A DNA stretch of 64,000 nt from Methanolobus sp. GTDB lineage: Archaea > Halobacteriota > Methanosarcinia > Methanosarcinales > Methanosarcinaceae. Below are positions 54,918 through 63,829 of this stretch, one piece after another. How positions within the stretch are numbered: the stretch's first letter is position 1; each line of letters begins with the position of its first letter. Below the pieces are notes generated by a model. That model was not told where the DNA came from. It saw only the letters and a list, made by a program, of their open reading frames with translations, and ran no database searches. The DNA lies in assembly GCF_016278385.1 (NCBI RefSeq), contig NZ_JADQBY010000002.1, positions 135,097 to 199,096 of the forward strand, written 5' to 3'. The translations under genes were made by a program, and so were the position numbers.

Positions 54918-54975
54918 AGCACCACACATCATAATATTTTAATTGATAGTAATTGGGACAGTGTATAAATATCTA

Positions 54976-55644
54976 TCAACGTTTCCCTTTAAATGCTAAT
55001 GTTCTTACTATAGATATCTCTTCATAAGTAATATCGAGAGAATCAGGTATAGGCCTGTGATTACCTAATAATCTCTGAAGGACAGTTGGTTCACTTTCTC
55101 CTATTATCTCAAGAGCTTTTTTTGCTGCTCTTTTTACATCTTCAACAGTACCTTCAGAAGTATAAATCACAGCAAAAGCAGTAGCTGACCAAAAACGTTC
55201 TTCTTTTGATGGCCACAGACCTTTATCCAAATTAGCAGACATGAGTTCCATTAATTGTTTATTTGGCTTGAGTTTAGATGCACGAAGCCAGCTTCTAAGC
55301 CTTTTAAAATCATGACCAATAAGATTAGTACCTATATCTGCCCATTTTGTATAGCATTCATATGCTGCAAGATAGTCACGCAAATATTTTTCTAAAATAT
55401 ATCCTTTCACTTGCAGGGAATAAGCCATACCAACATCATCATTATAATGTTCCATGGCATAATCAAGGATTTTTATTGCTTCAGATACTTTATAGTTATC
55501 ACCTGTTGAAGCAATATTGTGGGATTTGTCTGCGCAGTTTTTCATTTTATGATAGTCTGTAGGAGACCTCCTGAGCCTAACAAAAAAATCATGTTTTATG
55601 CCCTCATTCCATTCATTTGACACTACAATTTCAGATAATTTCAT
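54976..55644 (-). CDS. Hypothetical helical (TPR-like) protein
   Basis: This 222-residue protein is mostly alpha helical, with pairs of helices that look like tetratricopeptide repeats (KVSEAIKILDYAMEHYNDD, AYSLQVKGYILEKYLRDYL, AAYECYTKWADIG). A C-terminal part has EDVKRAAKKALEIIGES. No catalytic motif is evident. It lies about 45-60 bp upstream of the FWxWF-type gene on the same strand, so the two may be cotranscribed. I do not recognise it. Confidence 0.6.
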   Translation of the reverse strand: MKLSEIVVSNEWNEGIKHDFFVRLRRSPTDYHKMKNCADKSHNIASTGDNYKVSEAIKILDYAMEHYNDDVGMAYSLQVKGYILEKYLRDYLAAYECYTKWADIGTNLIGHDFKRLRSWLRASKLKPNKQLMELMSANLDKGLWPSKEERFWSATAFAVIYTSEGTVEDVKRAAKKALEIIGESEPTVLQRLLGNHRPIPDSLDITYEEISIVRTLAFKGKR

Positions 55645-55722
55645 GATAACAAATAATCTGCAAGAATATATTACATTAACTAAAAGAGTTGAAAATTATA
55701 CTTTTATTCAAATGCAAAAGAA

Positions 55723-56400
55723 CTACACTTTCCTCCCCACAATCACAAACCCATTCACCCGCTTCCCTGTCCTTGTCACAAACTCATCATTCTTGAAATA
55801 CTCAACCTCAAACCCGTTCTCGATCAGCAAAAGAACAAGCTCTTTCTCAGTAAAATGATGAGCAATATAAGCAAGTTCCCCGGTGTCCTCATCATAAGCA
55901 ACGATTGAACCCTCCTCTTTTGTCACCGGCAGGTCATTGATGTAGCGTTCACGATAGAGCTTCGAGTGCCAGGTCTGTCCGAAATCAGCGATGTAGAGAT
56001 GACCTTCTGGTTTCAGAACTCTGCACGCTTCCCGGATTATTCTGCCACGGTCCTCTTTTGAGACAACTGTGGTCAGGAAAGCCTGCATTACTGCAACATC
56101 GAAGCTTGCATCGGGGAAGGGGAGAGTTGTGGCATTGCCCTTAACGAACAATGGGATTTGCGGGCAGTTCTGTGATTTAGAAAAGGATTTTGCCATACTC
56201 AGCACCTCAGTGTTGACGTCAACACCGGTTACCGAATAGCCATGCAATGCCAGGGGAATACTTACTTTTCCATTGGCACAGCCGATATCAAGGATATGGC
56301 AGCCTGGAAATGTGTATTTGTAGATGTTCGGGTCAAGCTCAATGGTTGTTGGGATGTTCTTTCCCTCAATTTTTGACCATGAAGATGATTGGCTTTCCAT
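55723..56400 (-). CDS. Class I SAM-dependent methyltransferase
   Basis: This 225-residue enzyme has motif I HILDIGCANGKVSIPLAL, motif II VTGVDVNTEVLSMAK and the motif IV region DVAVMQAFLTTV. The LYIADFGQTWHSKLYRERY stretch after it suits a small-molecule methyltransferase. It is not closely similar to the pair at 48497 and 53500. It ends next to the TPR-like gene and is divergent from the YnfA pair. The substrate is unknown. Confidence 0.88.
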   Translation of the reverse strand: MESQSSSWSKIEGKNIPTTIELDPNIYKYTFPGCHILDIGCANGKVSIPLALHGYSVTGVDVNTEVLSMAKSFSKSQNCPQIPLFVKGNATTLPFPDASFDVAVMQAFLTTVVSKEDRGRIIREACRVLKPEGHLYIADFGQTWHSKLYRERYINDLPVTKEEGSIVAYDEDTGELAYIAHHFTEKELVLLLIENGFEVEYFKNDEFVTRTGKRVNGFVIVGRKV

Positions 56401-56540
56401 TAGACAGACTCCGTGATATTTTAGCTACTTGCCTTTGCCCCTTATAATAGGCCTGAAGACTATTTGAACATCTGGTACACCAGATATCAACAGAGCCTGA
56501 AACAAACGTTTTATTATGATAACTGTGAGAAGTAAATACC

Positions 56541-56912
56541 ATGACACAGATAGATGCCAGGTGCACCTCCAGAACAAAAAGTATGATCCTTACCATTCTC
56601 CTGTTTATCCTTGCAGGTATTTTTGAGATTGGAGGAGGGTACTTTATCTGGCTCTGGATACGGGAGAACAAAGATATCAGCTTTGCACTACTCGGAGCTA
56701 TCACCTTGTTCCTTTACGGAATCGTTCCAACCTTCCAGACCTCACATTTCCATAGGATATACGCCACGTATGGAGGCATATTTGTGGTTATGTCGCTGTT
56801 ATGGGGTTGGGTGTTTGACAGAATTCCGCCGGACACTTATGACATCATAGGCTGTATTGTAATTCTTGTTGGCGTGGGAATCATTTACTTCTGGCCCAGG
56901 GAAGGTGAATAA
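56541..56912 (+). CDS. YnfA/UPF0060 family small membrane protein, first of a pair
   Basis: This 123-residue protein has four hydrophobic segments and the family stretches FEIGGGYFIWLWIRE, YGIVPTFQ, IYATYGGIFVV and the terminal DIIGCIVILVGVGII. YnfA proteins belong to the small multidrug resistance superfamily; E. coli YnfA has been linked to efflux of toxic compounds. A 14-residue N-terminal extension precedes the first membrane segment. It is followed 2 nt later by a paralogue on the same strand. Confidence 0.9.
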   Translation: MTQIDARCTSRTKSMILTILLFILAGIFEIGGGYFIWLWIRENKDISFALLGAITLFLYGIVPTFQTSHFHRIYATYGGIFVVMSLLWGWVFDRIPPDTYDIIGCIVILVGVGIIYFWPREGE

Positions 56913-56914
56913 TC

Positions 56915-57259
56915 ATGAACGAAGGATCGGTATCATTTGCACTCGTATCCCTCGGACTGTTCTTCCTGGCCGCCCTCTTTGAGATTGGCGGAGGATACCT
57001 CGTATGGTTATGGTTGAGGGAAAAGAAAGGCATATGGATAGGGTTGCTGGGAGGAGTCGTGCTTGCAGTCTACGGGATCATCCCCACTTTTCAGCCCGCA
57101 CACTTCGGAAGGGTGTATGCTGCGTACGGAGGAATATTCATAGTCTCCTCACTTATATGGGGAAAGTTCGTGGATAGAACAGAGCCGGACAGGTATGAAA
57201 TAATTGGTGCCTTGATAGCTCTTATAGGCGTATTCATCATGTTCTATATTCCAAGATAA
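56915..57259 (+). CDS. YnfA/UPF0060 family small membrane protein, second of a pair
   Basis: This 114-residue paralogue of the preceding gene keeps FEIGGGYLVWLWLRE, YGIIPTFQPAHFGRVYAAYG and four membrane segments, and lacks the N-terminal extension. Most genomes have a single YnfA. Tandem, nearly overlapping pairs in the small multidrug resistance superfamily usually form heterodimers with opposite membrane topology, which is a plausible arrangement here (inference). Confidence 0.9.
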   Translation: MNEGSVSFALVSLGLFFLAALFEIGGGYLVWLWLREKKGIWIGLLGGVVLAVYGIIPTFQPAHFGRVYAAYGGIFIVSSLIWGKFVDRTEPDRYEIIGALIALIGVFIMFYIPR

Positions 57260-57278
57260 AGCATCCACTTGAGAAATG

Positions 57279-57617
57279 TCAGTTTTCCAGAGAACACTTT
57301 GATGGTTTTTTACTGGCCAGCTTCTGCTCAGCCTCATACCTGCACTCCCTCATAACAGGTTCGGGAATCAGTTTCCTGACCAACAGGAACCCCAGAGGAA
57401 CAAGAATAATATCATCAATTGTTCCTATGACAGGAATGAAATCAGGAATCAGATCGATCGGACTTAAAGCATAGATGGCAACACCACCTGCAAGCACCCG
57501 GGTGTACAGAGGCAGATCAGTCCGTTTGCTTGCCAGAGAGAGAGTCTTTGTGTGTAGCTGCACCTTGTAGAATTTTTCCTTTAATAATGCTTTAGCTGCT
57601 ATTTTTACTATACCCAT
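57279..57617 (-). CDS. YkvA/DUF1232 family membrane protein
   Basis: This 112-residue protein carries the DUF1232 core: a membrane segment followed by YALSPIDLIPDFIPVIGTID and DIILVPLGFLLV. The family is widespread and its function is unknown. GGAGG lies 7 nt before the ATG. It is convergent with the YnfA pair. Confidence 0.9.
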   Translation of the reverse strand: MGIVKIAAKALLKEKFYKVQLHTKTLSLASKRTDLPLYTRVLAGGVAIYALSPIDLIPDFIPVIGTIDDIILVPLGFLLVRKLIPEPVMRECRYEAEQKLASKKPSKCSLEN

Positions 57618-57682
57618 TGATTAAACCTCCAAAAGATGCAATTATTTGAGAATATGTCACACGTACATAACAAAATTACGCA

Positions 57683-58471
57683 TCAAATATTAATCGGTCT
57701 GGAAGTATCCCACTCTGCTTCAATAAAATGTTTGAAAATACGTACATGTTCTTTTCCATTGTACCATGTGGCATTAAGGTTCATGGGAAAGTTTTCATCC
57801 TTTACAGTAACAATCAAGAGTTCTTCATTGTCGATTACCAGTATCCCGCCCTTAAGAGGAGTGGCATTGCGCTTTTCTTCATATACCCTAACCTCTACTC
57901 CGGGAAACTCTTCTGCTATGTCATCAACATGGCTTTTATCCCGTCCGGTGATCTTTACCTTCACACCTTCGCTGATCTTTTTCATGATTGCCTGCTTTAT
58001 GCTTTCCATTATAGGATAGACTTCAATTACCCTGTTCAACGAGGAATATGAAGAAGCGAATATGATCTCCTCCCGGGCTGATTCCAGCATCCCTACTATC
58101 TTATCATTAACATTCTGCACACCGCTGATACTCCATACGGAATCTTCCTCCACATTTCCTGCATTTGCATGGTAGAGAAGCTCAAGTTGTTCCAGGGAAA
58201 AAATAACGGCGTTCTCGTAATCTACTTTCAGCCGGTTGATCACCGTATCAGGAGCCTTTGCCTTGTAACGCATAGGCTTAGTGTTCTGAGTCTCAATAAG
58301 CCCCTTGTCTGTGAGCTTATCTATGACACCATAAACAGCAGAGCGCGGTATCCCCGAAAGTGCGTGTATATCCGCGGCAGTTCCACTCCCGTACTGCGTA
58401 AGTACGACCAGCGTCTTCGCTTCATAAGAAGTAAGACCCAGTCGCTGAAGTGATTCGATCAATTCATCCAT
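57683..58471 (-). CDS. TrmB family transcriptional regulator
   Basis: This 262-residue regulator has the TrmB winged helix (LQRLGLTSYEAKTLVVLTQY, DIHALSGIPRSAVYGVIDKL, KPMRYKAKAP), a linker helix and a C-terminal effector domain (about 105-255) with IIFASSYSSLNRVIEVYPI. It shares this plan with the TrmB at 49349-50191. It is the last gene of an RND-adaptor-TrmB cluster on one strand, 30 nt after the adaptor, and so probably senses a substrate of, or a stress relieved by, the pump. Confidence 0.88.
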   Translation of the reverse strand: MDELIESLQRLGLTSYEAKTLVVLTQYGSGTAADIHALSGIPRSAVYGVIDKLTDKGLIETQNTKPMRYKAKAPDTVINRLKVDYENAVIFSLEQLELLYHANAGNVEEDSVWSISGVQNVNDKIVGMLESAREEIIFASSYSSLNRVIEVYPIMESIKQAIMKKISEGVKVKITGRDKSHVDDIAEEFPGVEVRVYEEKRNATPLKGGILVIDNEELLIVTVKDENFPMNLNATWYNGKEHVRIFKHFIEAEWDTSRPINI

Positions 58472-58501
58472 AATCGTCCTTAGTTAATTACCTTCTATTT
58501 G

Positions 58502-59581
58502 TTATTTTTCTTCTTTCGTACCCTTTTTCTTTGATCTCAAATACAGAGGTGTACCAATGAAACCAACCAGAAGAACAGCGCCAACCATAGTAGTTCCGTT
58601 TAACTTAGATTCGGAAGCATCAACACCTACAGTTGCCTTAAGACCTTCGGAATACTGGCTCTCGTCATGCTCATCCTTATATTTGACCTCAGAGTTTATA
58701 GAGTATGTCTTCACTGTAGCATCATCTGCAACGTTTACCTCGAAGGTTGCGGTTTTTGAATCGCCTGGATACATGTCTCCAAGATAGGCCTCATCATCTG
58801 TGGTCGTAAAAGGATCAACAACACTTATCCTTGCGATACAATCGTATGCAATATCATCTCCGGTATTAGCGTATGTGATATTGATATTTTCCTGGTCCCC
58901 TGCCTGAAGATCAGATTCAGTCTTAATCACCTTGAAATATGGTTCATCCTCAACGACCACCTGAACGTACATTGTCTCGTTCATATCCTCATACCAGTAG
59001 TAAGTATCGCCGTATGGAGGAGTGACAGCTGAATCCTTCTGGTACCTGTAGGTCACATAAAGCTTCAGATCATAAGTACCAGCCTTTGCATTGTCGTATA
59101 TTTTGATAGGAAAAGCTGCGGGTGAATCAAGTGATTTGCCTGAACTTATAGAACCCAGAAGCAATGTGTCAAGCTGGATATCTATAGGAGCATCAGAATC
59201 CACCAGTGAAAGTGTTGCGGTTATGGACTCTGCTTTTGTGATAGCTCTGTCAGACGCAAGTTCAGCTGACATAAATGACCTTGTGAGAGTTTCACCAATC
59301 TGGCCATCCCTGAAATCATCTTCTATTTCATCATCATCTGCTTCGTATCCTGTAATCTGCCCGTCATTCATCAAGTTCACATACAGGATTGCTTCGTCAC
59401 CCCTCTCGAATACATCATCGCAGGCGAGATTTGCTGTCAAATGAGGGGCTCCATACACATCATAATAATCACTTGCAATTTCTGAAACAACATCATCATC
59501 TATGCTTGCGGATACAACCTGCATGCTGCTAATTAGCAGGAGTGCGATTGTAAGCAACTTTACATTTTTAAGTGAAATCAT
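58502..59581 (-). CDS. Secreted COG1361-type adaptor-like protein partnered with an RND pump
   Basis: This 359-residue protein has a signal peptide (LTIALLLISSMQVVSASI), beta-sandwich repeats of the COG1361 S-layer-like type (LTANLACDDVFERGDEAILY and LQAGDQENINITYANTGDD), an acidic loop and a C-terminal membrane segment (TTMVGAVLLVGFIGTPLYL) with a basic tail. Its start overlaps the RND gene's stop by 4 nt (ATGA), so the two proteins are made together. The layout matches the adaptor beside the ABC transporter at 50391-53447. Confidence 0.85.
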   Translation of the reverse strand: MISLKNVKLLTIALLLISSMQVVSASIDDDVVSEIASDYYDVYGAPHLTANLACDDVFERGDEAILYVNLMNDGQITGYEADDDEIEDDFRDGQIGETLTRSFMSAELASDRAITKAESITATLSLVDSDAPIDIQLDTLLLGSISSGKSLDSPAAFPIKIYDNAKAGTYDLKLYVTYRYQKDSAVTPPYGDTYYWYEDMNETMYVQVVVEDEPYFKVIKTESDLQAGDQENINITYANTGDDIAYDCIARISVVDPFTTTDDEAYLGDMYPGDSKTATFEVNVADDATVKTYSINSEVKYKDEHDESQYSEGLKATVGVDASESKLNGTTMVGAVLLVGFIGTPLYLRSKKKGTKEEK

Positions 59582-61899
59582 ATACTCACCTTATTATTCT
59601 CTATATTTTTTTCTGCAACTTTATCTGATACTTTCCGTCCTGATCTCCACAAATCCAGGTTTACCATGATAGGTGGCAGGACGACAACTGTACTGAACAA
59701 CGAAAAAGCCACAGCTATAACCGTAACCTTTCCAAAATCGCTTAACATCGGGAATGATGATATTATAAGGGCTGAAAAACCGAATATTACAGTAGAACCC
59801 GATGCAATGATAGCTGGCCCTACTGAGGAAGCAGCCTTTTCCATGGCATCATATGGCTCTATACCCTTATCACGTTCCTCAAAATACCGTTCAAGCATAA
59901 GTATTGTAAATTCAGCTCCAATGCCTATTGAAAGAGCACCAAGAGTAGCAGTTAAAGGATTATAGGCCATGTCAAGGAGATACATCACACCGCCAATCCA
60001 TCCTGTTACCATCACAATTGGCAATATTGTGGACAGGGCCTTCAACCAGTCCCTGTAGATAACCAGCATACCAAGGAAGATGATAGCCATTCCGAGGTAT
60101 CCCATCTGAGTCCTGCCTGATGTGAGAGCACCTATAATGGAAGTGGACATTACCTTTGAACCGGTAGCAGTTACCGAAACACCTGCTGGTGGAGTGTACC
60201 ACTGCAGATCACTTTCTATCTGATCGATGGTGGCTGAAACCTGTTTGGAAGAGAGATCACTCTCAAGTTTCAGGTTCAGAATACCGAGATTGCTACCTTC
60301 TATGTACTGATCAGTGACAATAGAAGACATGCTGTCTGTAATGGCAATAATCGTGTCTTTGTCAGAAGGTATTGAGCCATAACCCGAGTATACCAGTGAA
60401 CCGATGCTGCTGGAGCCTGTAATATGACTATTGCCTTCTTCTTCCATTTCAGAGAAATCCACCATCCATTGCAACACATCCGGCTCCATTATATCATCAG
60501 CTTTGACGATAATGTTGATCTGATCTATGCCGCCCATGACACTGGTCAGCTTGTTCAGGTCCTGCAAGGCCTGCATATCCTGCGGTACAAAGTCTTTTGT
60601 CTCGGTCTGTACCCCTACGCGCTCATCAGCATATAGTCCTGCAACTGCAAGGATAGATGCTAGAGCAATGATGATCAATGGCCTCTTTGCAGAGAACATT
60701 GTGACTCTGGAAAGCAGCTTTCCAATAGCAGTTTCCTTTGGTTCTGCCTGCTTTACAGGAGCACGTTTCCCAGAGCCAGCGCATTGCTTTTTTTCAGCCC
60801 GTCTGTCAAGTATGTACAATATGGAAACAAGAACGAACATAGAAGCAAGATAACACAGGAGTACCCCGATAAGGCTCATTTTTCCAAAGTCCTGTATCAT
60901 CGGGACCGGGGATATCAGAAGGGCAACGAAACCAAGGCATGTAGCCACAACGGCAACACCAACTGCCGGACCGGTGTGTTTTATTGTATCGATTATAGCC
61001 TCTTCGACACATTCGCCTTTTGCAAGCTCTTCTTCCATTCGGTTATGGAACTGGATAGCATAGTCTGCCCCAAGTCCGATAAGGATAGGAAATACCGCCA
61101 TGGATGCCATTGTCATGGGTATACTGAGGAAACCCATTGCTCCGAATGTCCATATCAGACCAATAAGAACGACAGGTATTGGCAGAAGACTCCATCTTAC
61201 ATGCCGGAACACTATAAGCAGGGCAATTATCATCAGAACAAATGCAAGAAGAAGCATTGTCTGAAGACTGGAACTCATCTCCTCTGACATTGCTATTCTG
61301 AATGCAGGTTCACCTGTTGCAACTGCGGTGGTACCGGCAGGAAAATCAACCACTTCGATTGTCCTCTCAACCTGGGTAAGAACCCTTGCCTTGCTTTCCT
61401 CGTTAATATTTCCAGGCATCTGGATCATGATGATCGTATGCGTAGTATCAGGCATGAACTGGTCAACATAAGTAGAAGGCAATTGATCGATAATTGTAAG
61501 GATCGTGTCGTCATTATCTGGTATTTCAGCACGACCGGTCATGGAATATGCTGCATCTTTAACCAGAGATGCCATACTGATAACATTCTCTACATCCTTG
61601 TCCTGTTCTATTATGGCATCAAAATTGTCAATTGCTGCCAGAACTTCGGACTCCTGGACATCGCCAGAATCTACAAGCACCATTACAACTTCGCTTCCAA
61701 AATTACTCTTGTAGATGTGATCATAGTTCTGATAAATCTCCGACCCCTTTTCAACAAAAGTGTCAGTTCCACTTTTATGCTCTATCAGGCCTGCGCCCTG
61801 AAATGCCACAAGCATCAGGAGAATCGCTACGATAATAATTCCCATGGGCCATTTTTCTATAAATGTCCCTATTTTTTCGAAGATTATTTTTGCAGACAT
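59578..61899 (-). CDS. RND superfamily exporter, HAE3/MmpL type
   Basis: This 773-residue protein has 12 predicted membrane segments in two repeats, each a single segment, a large extracytoplasmic loop and five more segments. The second halves carry the family motifs GLGADYAIQFHNRMEEEL and GIGAEFTILMLERYFEERD, with the Asp/Glu that relay protons, and VEEAIIDTIKHTGPAVGV and AMEKAASSVGPAI. The size and motifs fit the archaeal hydrophobe/amphiphile efflux-3 group (related to MmpL and hopanoid transporters), which move lipids or hydrophobic compounds. It leads an operon with an adaptor-like protein and a TrmB regulator. Confidence 0.92.
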   Translation of the reverse strand: MSAKIIFEKIGTFIEKWPMGIIIVAILLMLVAFQGAGLIEHKSGTDTFVEKGSEIYQNYDHIYKSNFGSEVVMVLVDSGDVQESEVLAAIDNFDAIIEQDKDVENVISMASLVKDAAYSMTGRAEIPDNDDTILTIIDQLPSTYVDQFMPDTTHTIIMIQMPGNINEESKARVLTQVERTIEVVDFPAGTTAVATGEPAFRIAMSEEMSSSLQTMLLLAFVLMIIALLIVFRHVRWSLLPIPVVLIGLIWTFGAMGFLSIPMTMASMAVFPILIGLGADYAIQFHNRMEEELAKGECVEEAIIDTIKHTGPAVGVAVVATCLGFVALLISPVPMIQDFGKMSLIGVLLCYLASMFVLVSILYILDRRAEKKQCAGSGKRAPVKQAEPKETAIGKLLSRVTMFSAKRPLIIIALASILAVAGLYADERVGVQTETKDFVPQDMQALQDLNKLTSVMGGIDQINIIVKADDIMEPDVLQWMVDFSEMEEEGNSHITGSSSIGSLVYSGYGSIPSDKDTIIAITDSMSSIVTDQYIEGSNLGILNLKLESDLSSKQVSATIDQIESDLQWYTPPAGVSVTATGSKVMSTSIIGALTSGRTQMGYLGMAIIFLGMLVIYRDWLKALSTILPIVMVTGWIGGVMYLLDMAYNPLTATLGALSIGIGAEFTILMLERYFEERDKGIEPYDAMEKAASSVGPAIIASGSTVIFGFSALIISSFPMLSDFGKVTVIAVAFSLFSTVVVLPPIMVNLDLWRSGRKVSDKVAEKNIENNKVSI

Positions 61900-61903
61900 G
61901 ATA

Positions 61904-61938
61904 ACTGTCAGTATTACAGTACTAACACAATATATAGT
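61904..61938 (-). promoter_or_regulatory. RND operon promoter with candidate operator
   Basis: On the minus strand a TATATA-containing box (about 61930-61937) lies 30-38 nt before the start codon at 61899. Between them ACTGT, 7 nt, ACAGT (61904-61920) forms an inverted repeat that covers the likely transcription start. The arms are short (5 bp). Confidence 0.4.
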
Positions 61939-62160
61939 TTATGATTAACACCTATTTGCAATTATATTAATACAAAATACTCATTGGTCCTAACAGATTA
62001 AAATAAAAGAAGGTTCTAAAACATCAAAAAATACAAAATAAGAAGACATAATCGTATCAATCAGAAAATATCAGATTTATGAAAGAATACAAAGTCAGCC
62101 ATTTACGTGCCCATATCTCTGAGGGAAATGAGCATCGCTTTTGGTCATAAGAATAAAATA

Positions 62161-63198
62161 TCATTTTTTGTGTAGAAGTTTAGACTCAGAAATCTGAATA
62201 TAATATCCGATTACGAACGTTGCCGGAATACCAAGAAGTAATACCGCTAACCCACCAATATAGGGATTGAACATAAGACCTGCACTATAAAACAAAGCAA
62301 GGATTGGACGATGGAAAAGATATACGCAATAAGATGACGTTGAAACAAGTAAGAAAAAATTCTGTAATCTCACGGAAGAGATTTGCGAGATCTTTCTGCC
62401 AGCATAATATGTCAAAAAAATGAAAGGCACAACTAACATATAAATAATAAAAATCTCGCCGAATATGTTCAGTGAACTCATACGACGAAAAACCGGGAAT
62501 GTGCTGATATATAAAATAAGCATTATTGGAATAAATCTACTGAAATTCATGTTCGAGAAGATGTTTTTGTGGCTGGAGATTATACCTGTGATAAATACAA
62601 AATAATAATAGAAAAAACGGACCTCAATAATATTGAAAAGTACATGAAGAGCGGCAAATATTACAACAATAAAGATGGACCTCAAAACTATGTCATTAAG
62701 ATTCCGGGATTTTATTACCAGTACTGGATAAAGCAGATAATACAACAGAATCAATCCAATGTACCATAAGGTCAGAATTGGAGTGACATATTCTGGTGCA
62801 AGCAATACCTGAGCTCCAAGGAAGTGTATTAAGTAAGAAGTAAAACTCGCCTTAAACGGTAACGCAAAATCAAAACCAATATCTTTGAAAATAAGCTCAA
62901 ATGTTATAAAGAAAGAGATTAAAGCGATCAAATAGAGAGGATAAATCCTAATTAACTTTTTTTTGTAAAAACTAAAAATATTACCTGATTTTAGATTAGA
63001 AGTTGTAGCATAAAGCAAATATCCACTCATAAATATGAAGAGACCTAACCCTAAATGACCAACATGGAAGAACTCATTTATTGAGGTTAATGAACCTATT
63101 CCATACCCAGGCAAATGAGTTAATAAAATTAATAAAATAGCAATAGACCTCATGAAATCAAATTCAAACTGTCTTTTCAAAGTATAATCACCAACCAT
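62161..63198 (-). CDS. Acyltransferase 3 family membrane protein
   Basis: This 345-residue protein has about ten membrane segments and the acyltransferase-3 hallmark near its start: RSIAILLILLTHLPGY, with the catalytic His in the first segment, and the GLGLFIFMSGYLLY stretch. Such enzymes O-acetylate or acylate sugars and other cell-surface molecules. The sequence is A+T-rich and lies in an A+T-rich stretch with no neighbours on its strand nearby, which would suit an acquired surface-modifying gene. The substrate is unknown. Confidence 0.85.
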   Translation of the reverse strand: MVGDYTLKRQFEFDFMRSIAILLILLTHLPGYGIGSLTSINEFFHVGHLGLGLFIFMSGYLLYATTSNLKSGNIFSFYKKKLIRIYPLYLIALISFFITFELIFKDIGFDFALPFKASFTSYLIHFLGAQVLLAPEYVTPILTLWYIGLILLYYLLYPVLVIKSRNLNDIVLRSIFIVVIFAALHVLFNIIEVRFFYYYFVFITGIISSHKNIFSNMNFSRFIPIMLILYISTFPVFRRMSSLNIFGEIFIIYMLVVPFIFLTYYAGRKISQISSVRLQNFFLLVSTSSYCVYLFHRPILALFYSAGLMFNPYIGGLAVLLLGIPATFVIGYYIQISESKLLHKK

Positions 63199-63538
63199 CT
63201 GAAAGATTCAGAGTCTTACCTCAGAGTAGGCGCCTAATATATTTATGCAAATTGGTCGAAATATAGAAAAATATTTTGATTAACAATCTTAATTCTAAAA
63301 AATAAAATTAGAGAAAGAGATAGCATGCGATCTGAAATATATAAGCTTTAAATTTAGAGATTTCACTTGCTCCATTTAAGAGAATATAAATCCACCAAAT
63401 TAGAATGGAGAGAAAAATAGCCTAATTTGAGAATATCAATATGCTTTATCTTAACCAACATTTTTAATATAATCGTCTGCTTTTCTAACACTTAAATATC
63501 TACACATTATACCCTATTTCAAATTCGAGGAACTTACG
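63199..63538. other. A+T-rich intergenic region between the acyltransferase and gatC
   Basis: About 340 bp with no coding frame, repeat or RNA that I can support. The gatC promoter presumably lies at its right end. Confidence 0.5.
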
Positions 63539-63820
63539 ATGATCACTAAAGAAGAAGTAGAACACGTAGGCTGGCTCGCACGCATCGAAATCGATGAGAA
63601 AGAATCCGATGCTTATGCGCAGAAGCTCAACTCAGTGCTGGACTATTTCGAACAGCTCGATGAAGTTGATACTGAAAATGTGCCACCTACATACCATGTT
63701 GCAGACATTATGAACGTATTCAGGGAAGATGTTGTTAAGCCATCCATGCCACAGGAAGATGTGCTTTCAAACACCGAGAACAAGCAGGAAGGCAATTTCA
63801 AAGCCCCAAGGATCATGTGA
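63539..63820 (+). CDS. gatC: Asp-tRNA(Asn)/Glu-tRNA(Gln) amidotransferase subunit C
   Basis: GatC stabilises the GatCAB amidotransferase that makes Asn-tRNA (and in some organisms Gln-tRNA). The 93-residue protein has the family N-terminus (KEEVEHVGWLARIEIDEKE), the LNSVLDYFEQLDEVDTENV stretch and the C-terminal tail EGNFKAPRIM that inserts between GatA and GatB. GAGGAA lies upstream. It is followed 9 nt later by gatA. Confidence 0.96.
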   Translation: MITKEEVEHVGWLARIEIDEKESDAYAQKLNSVLDYFEQLDEVDTENVPPTYHVADIMNVFREDVVKPSMPQEDVLSNTENKQEGNFKAPRIM

Positions 63821-63829
63821 GGTGTGCAA

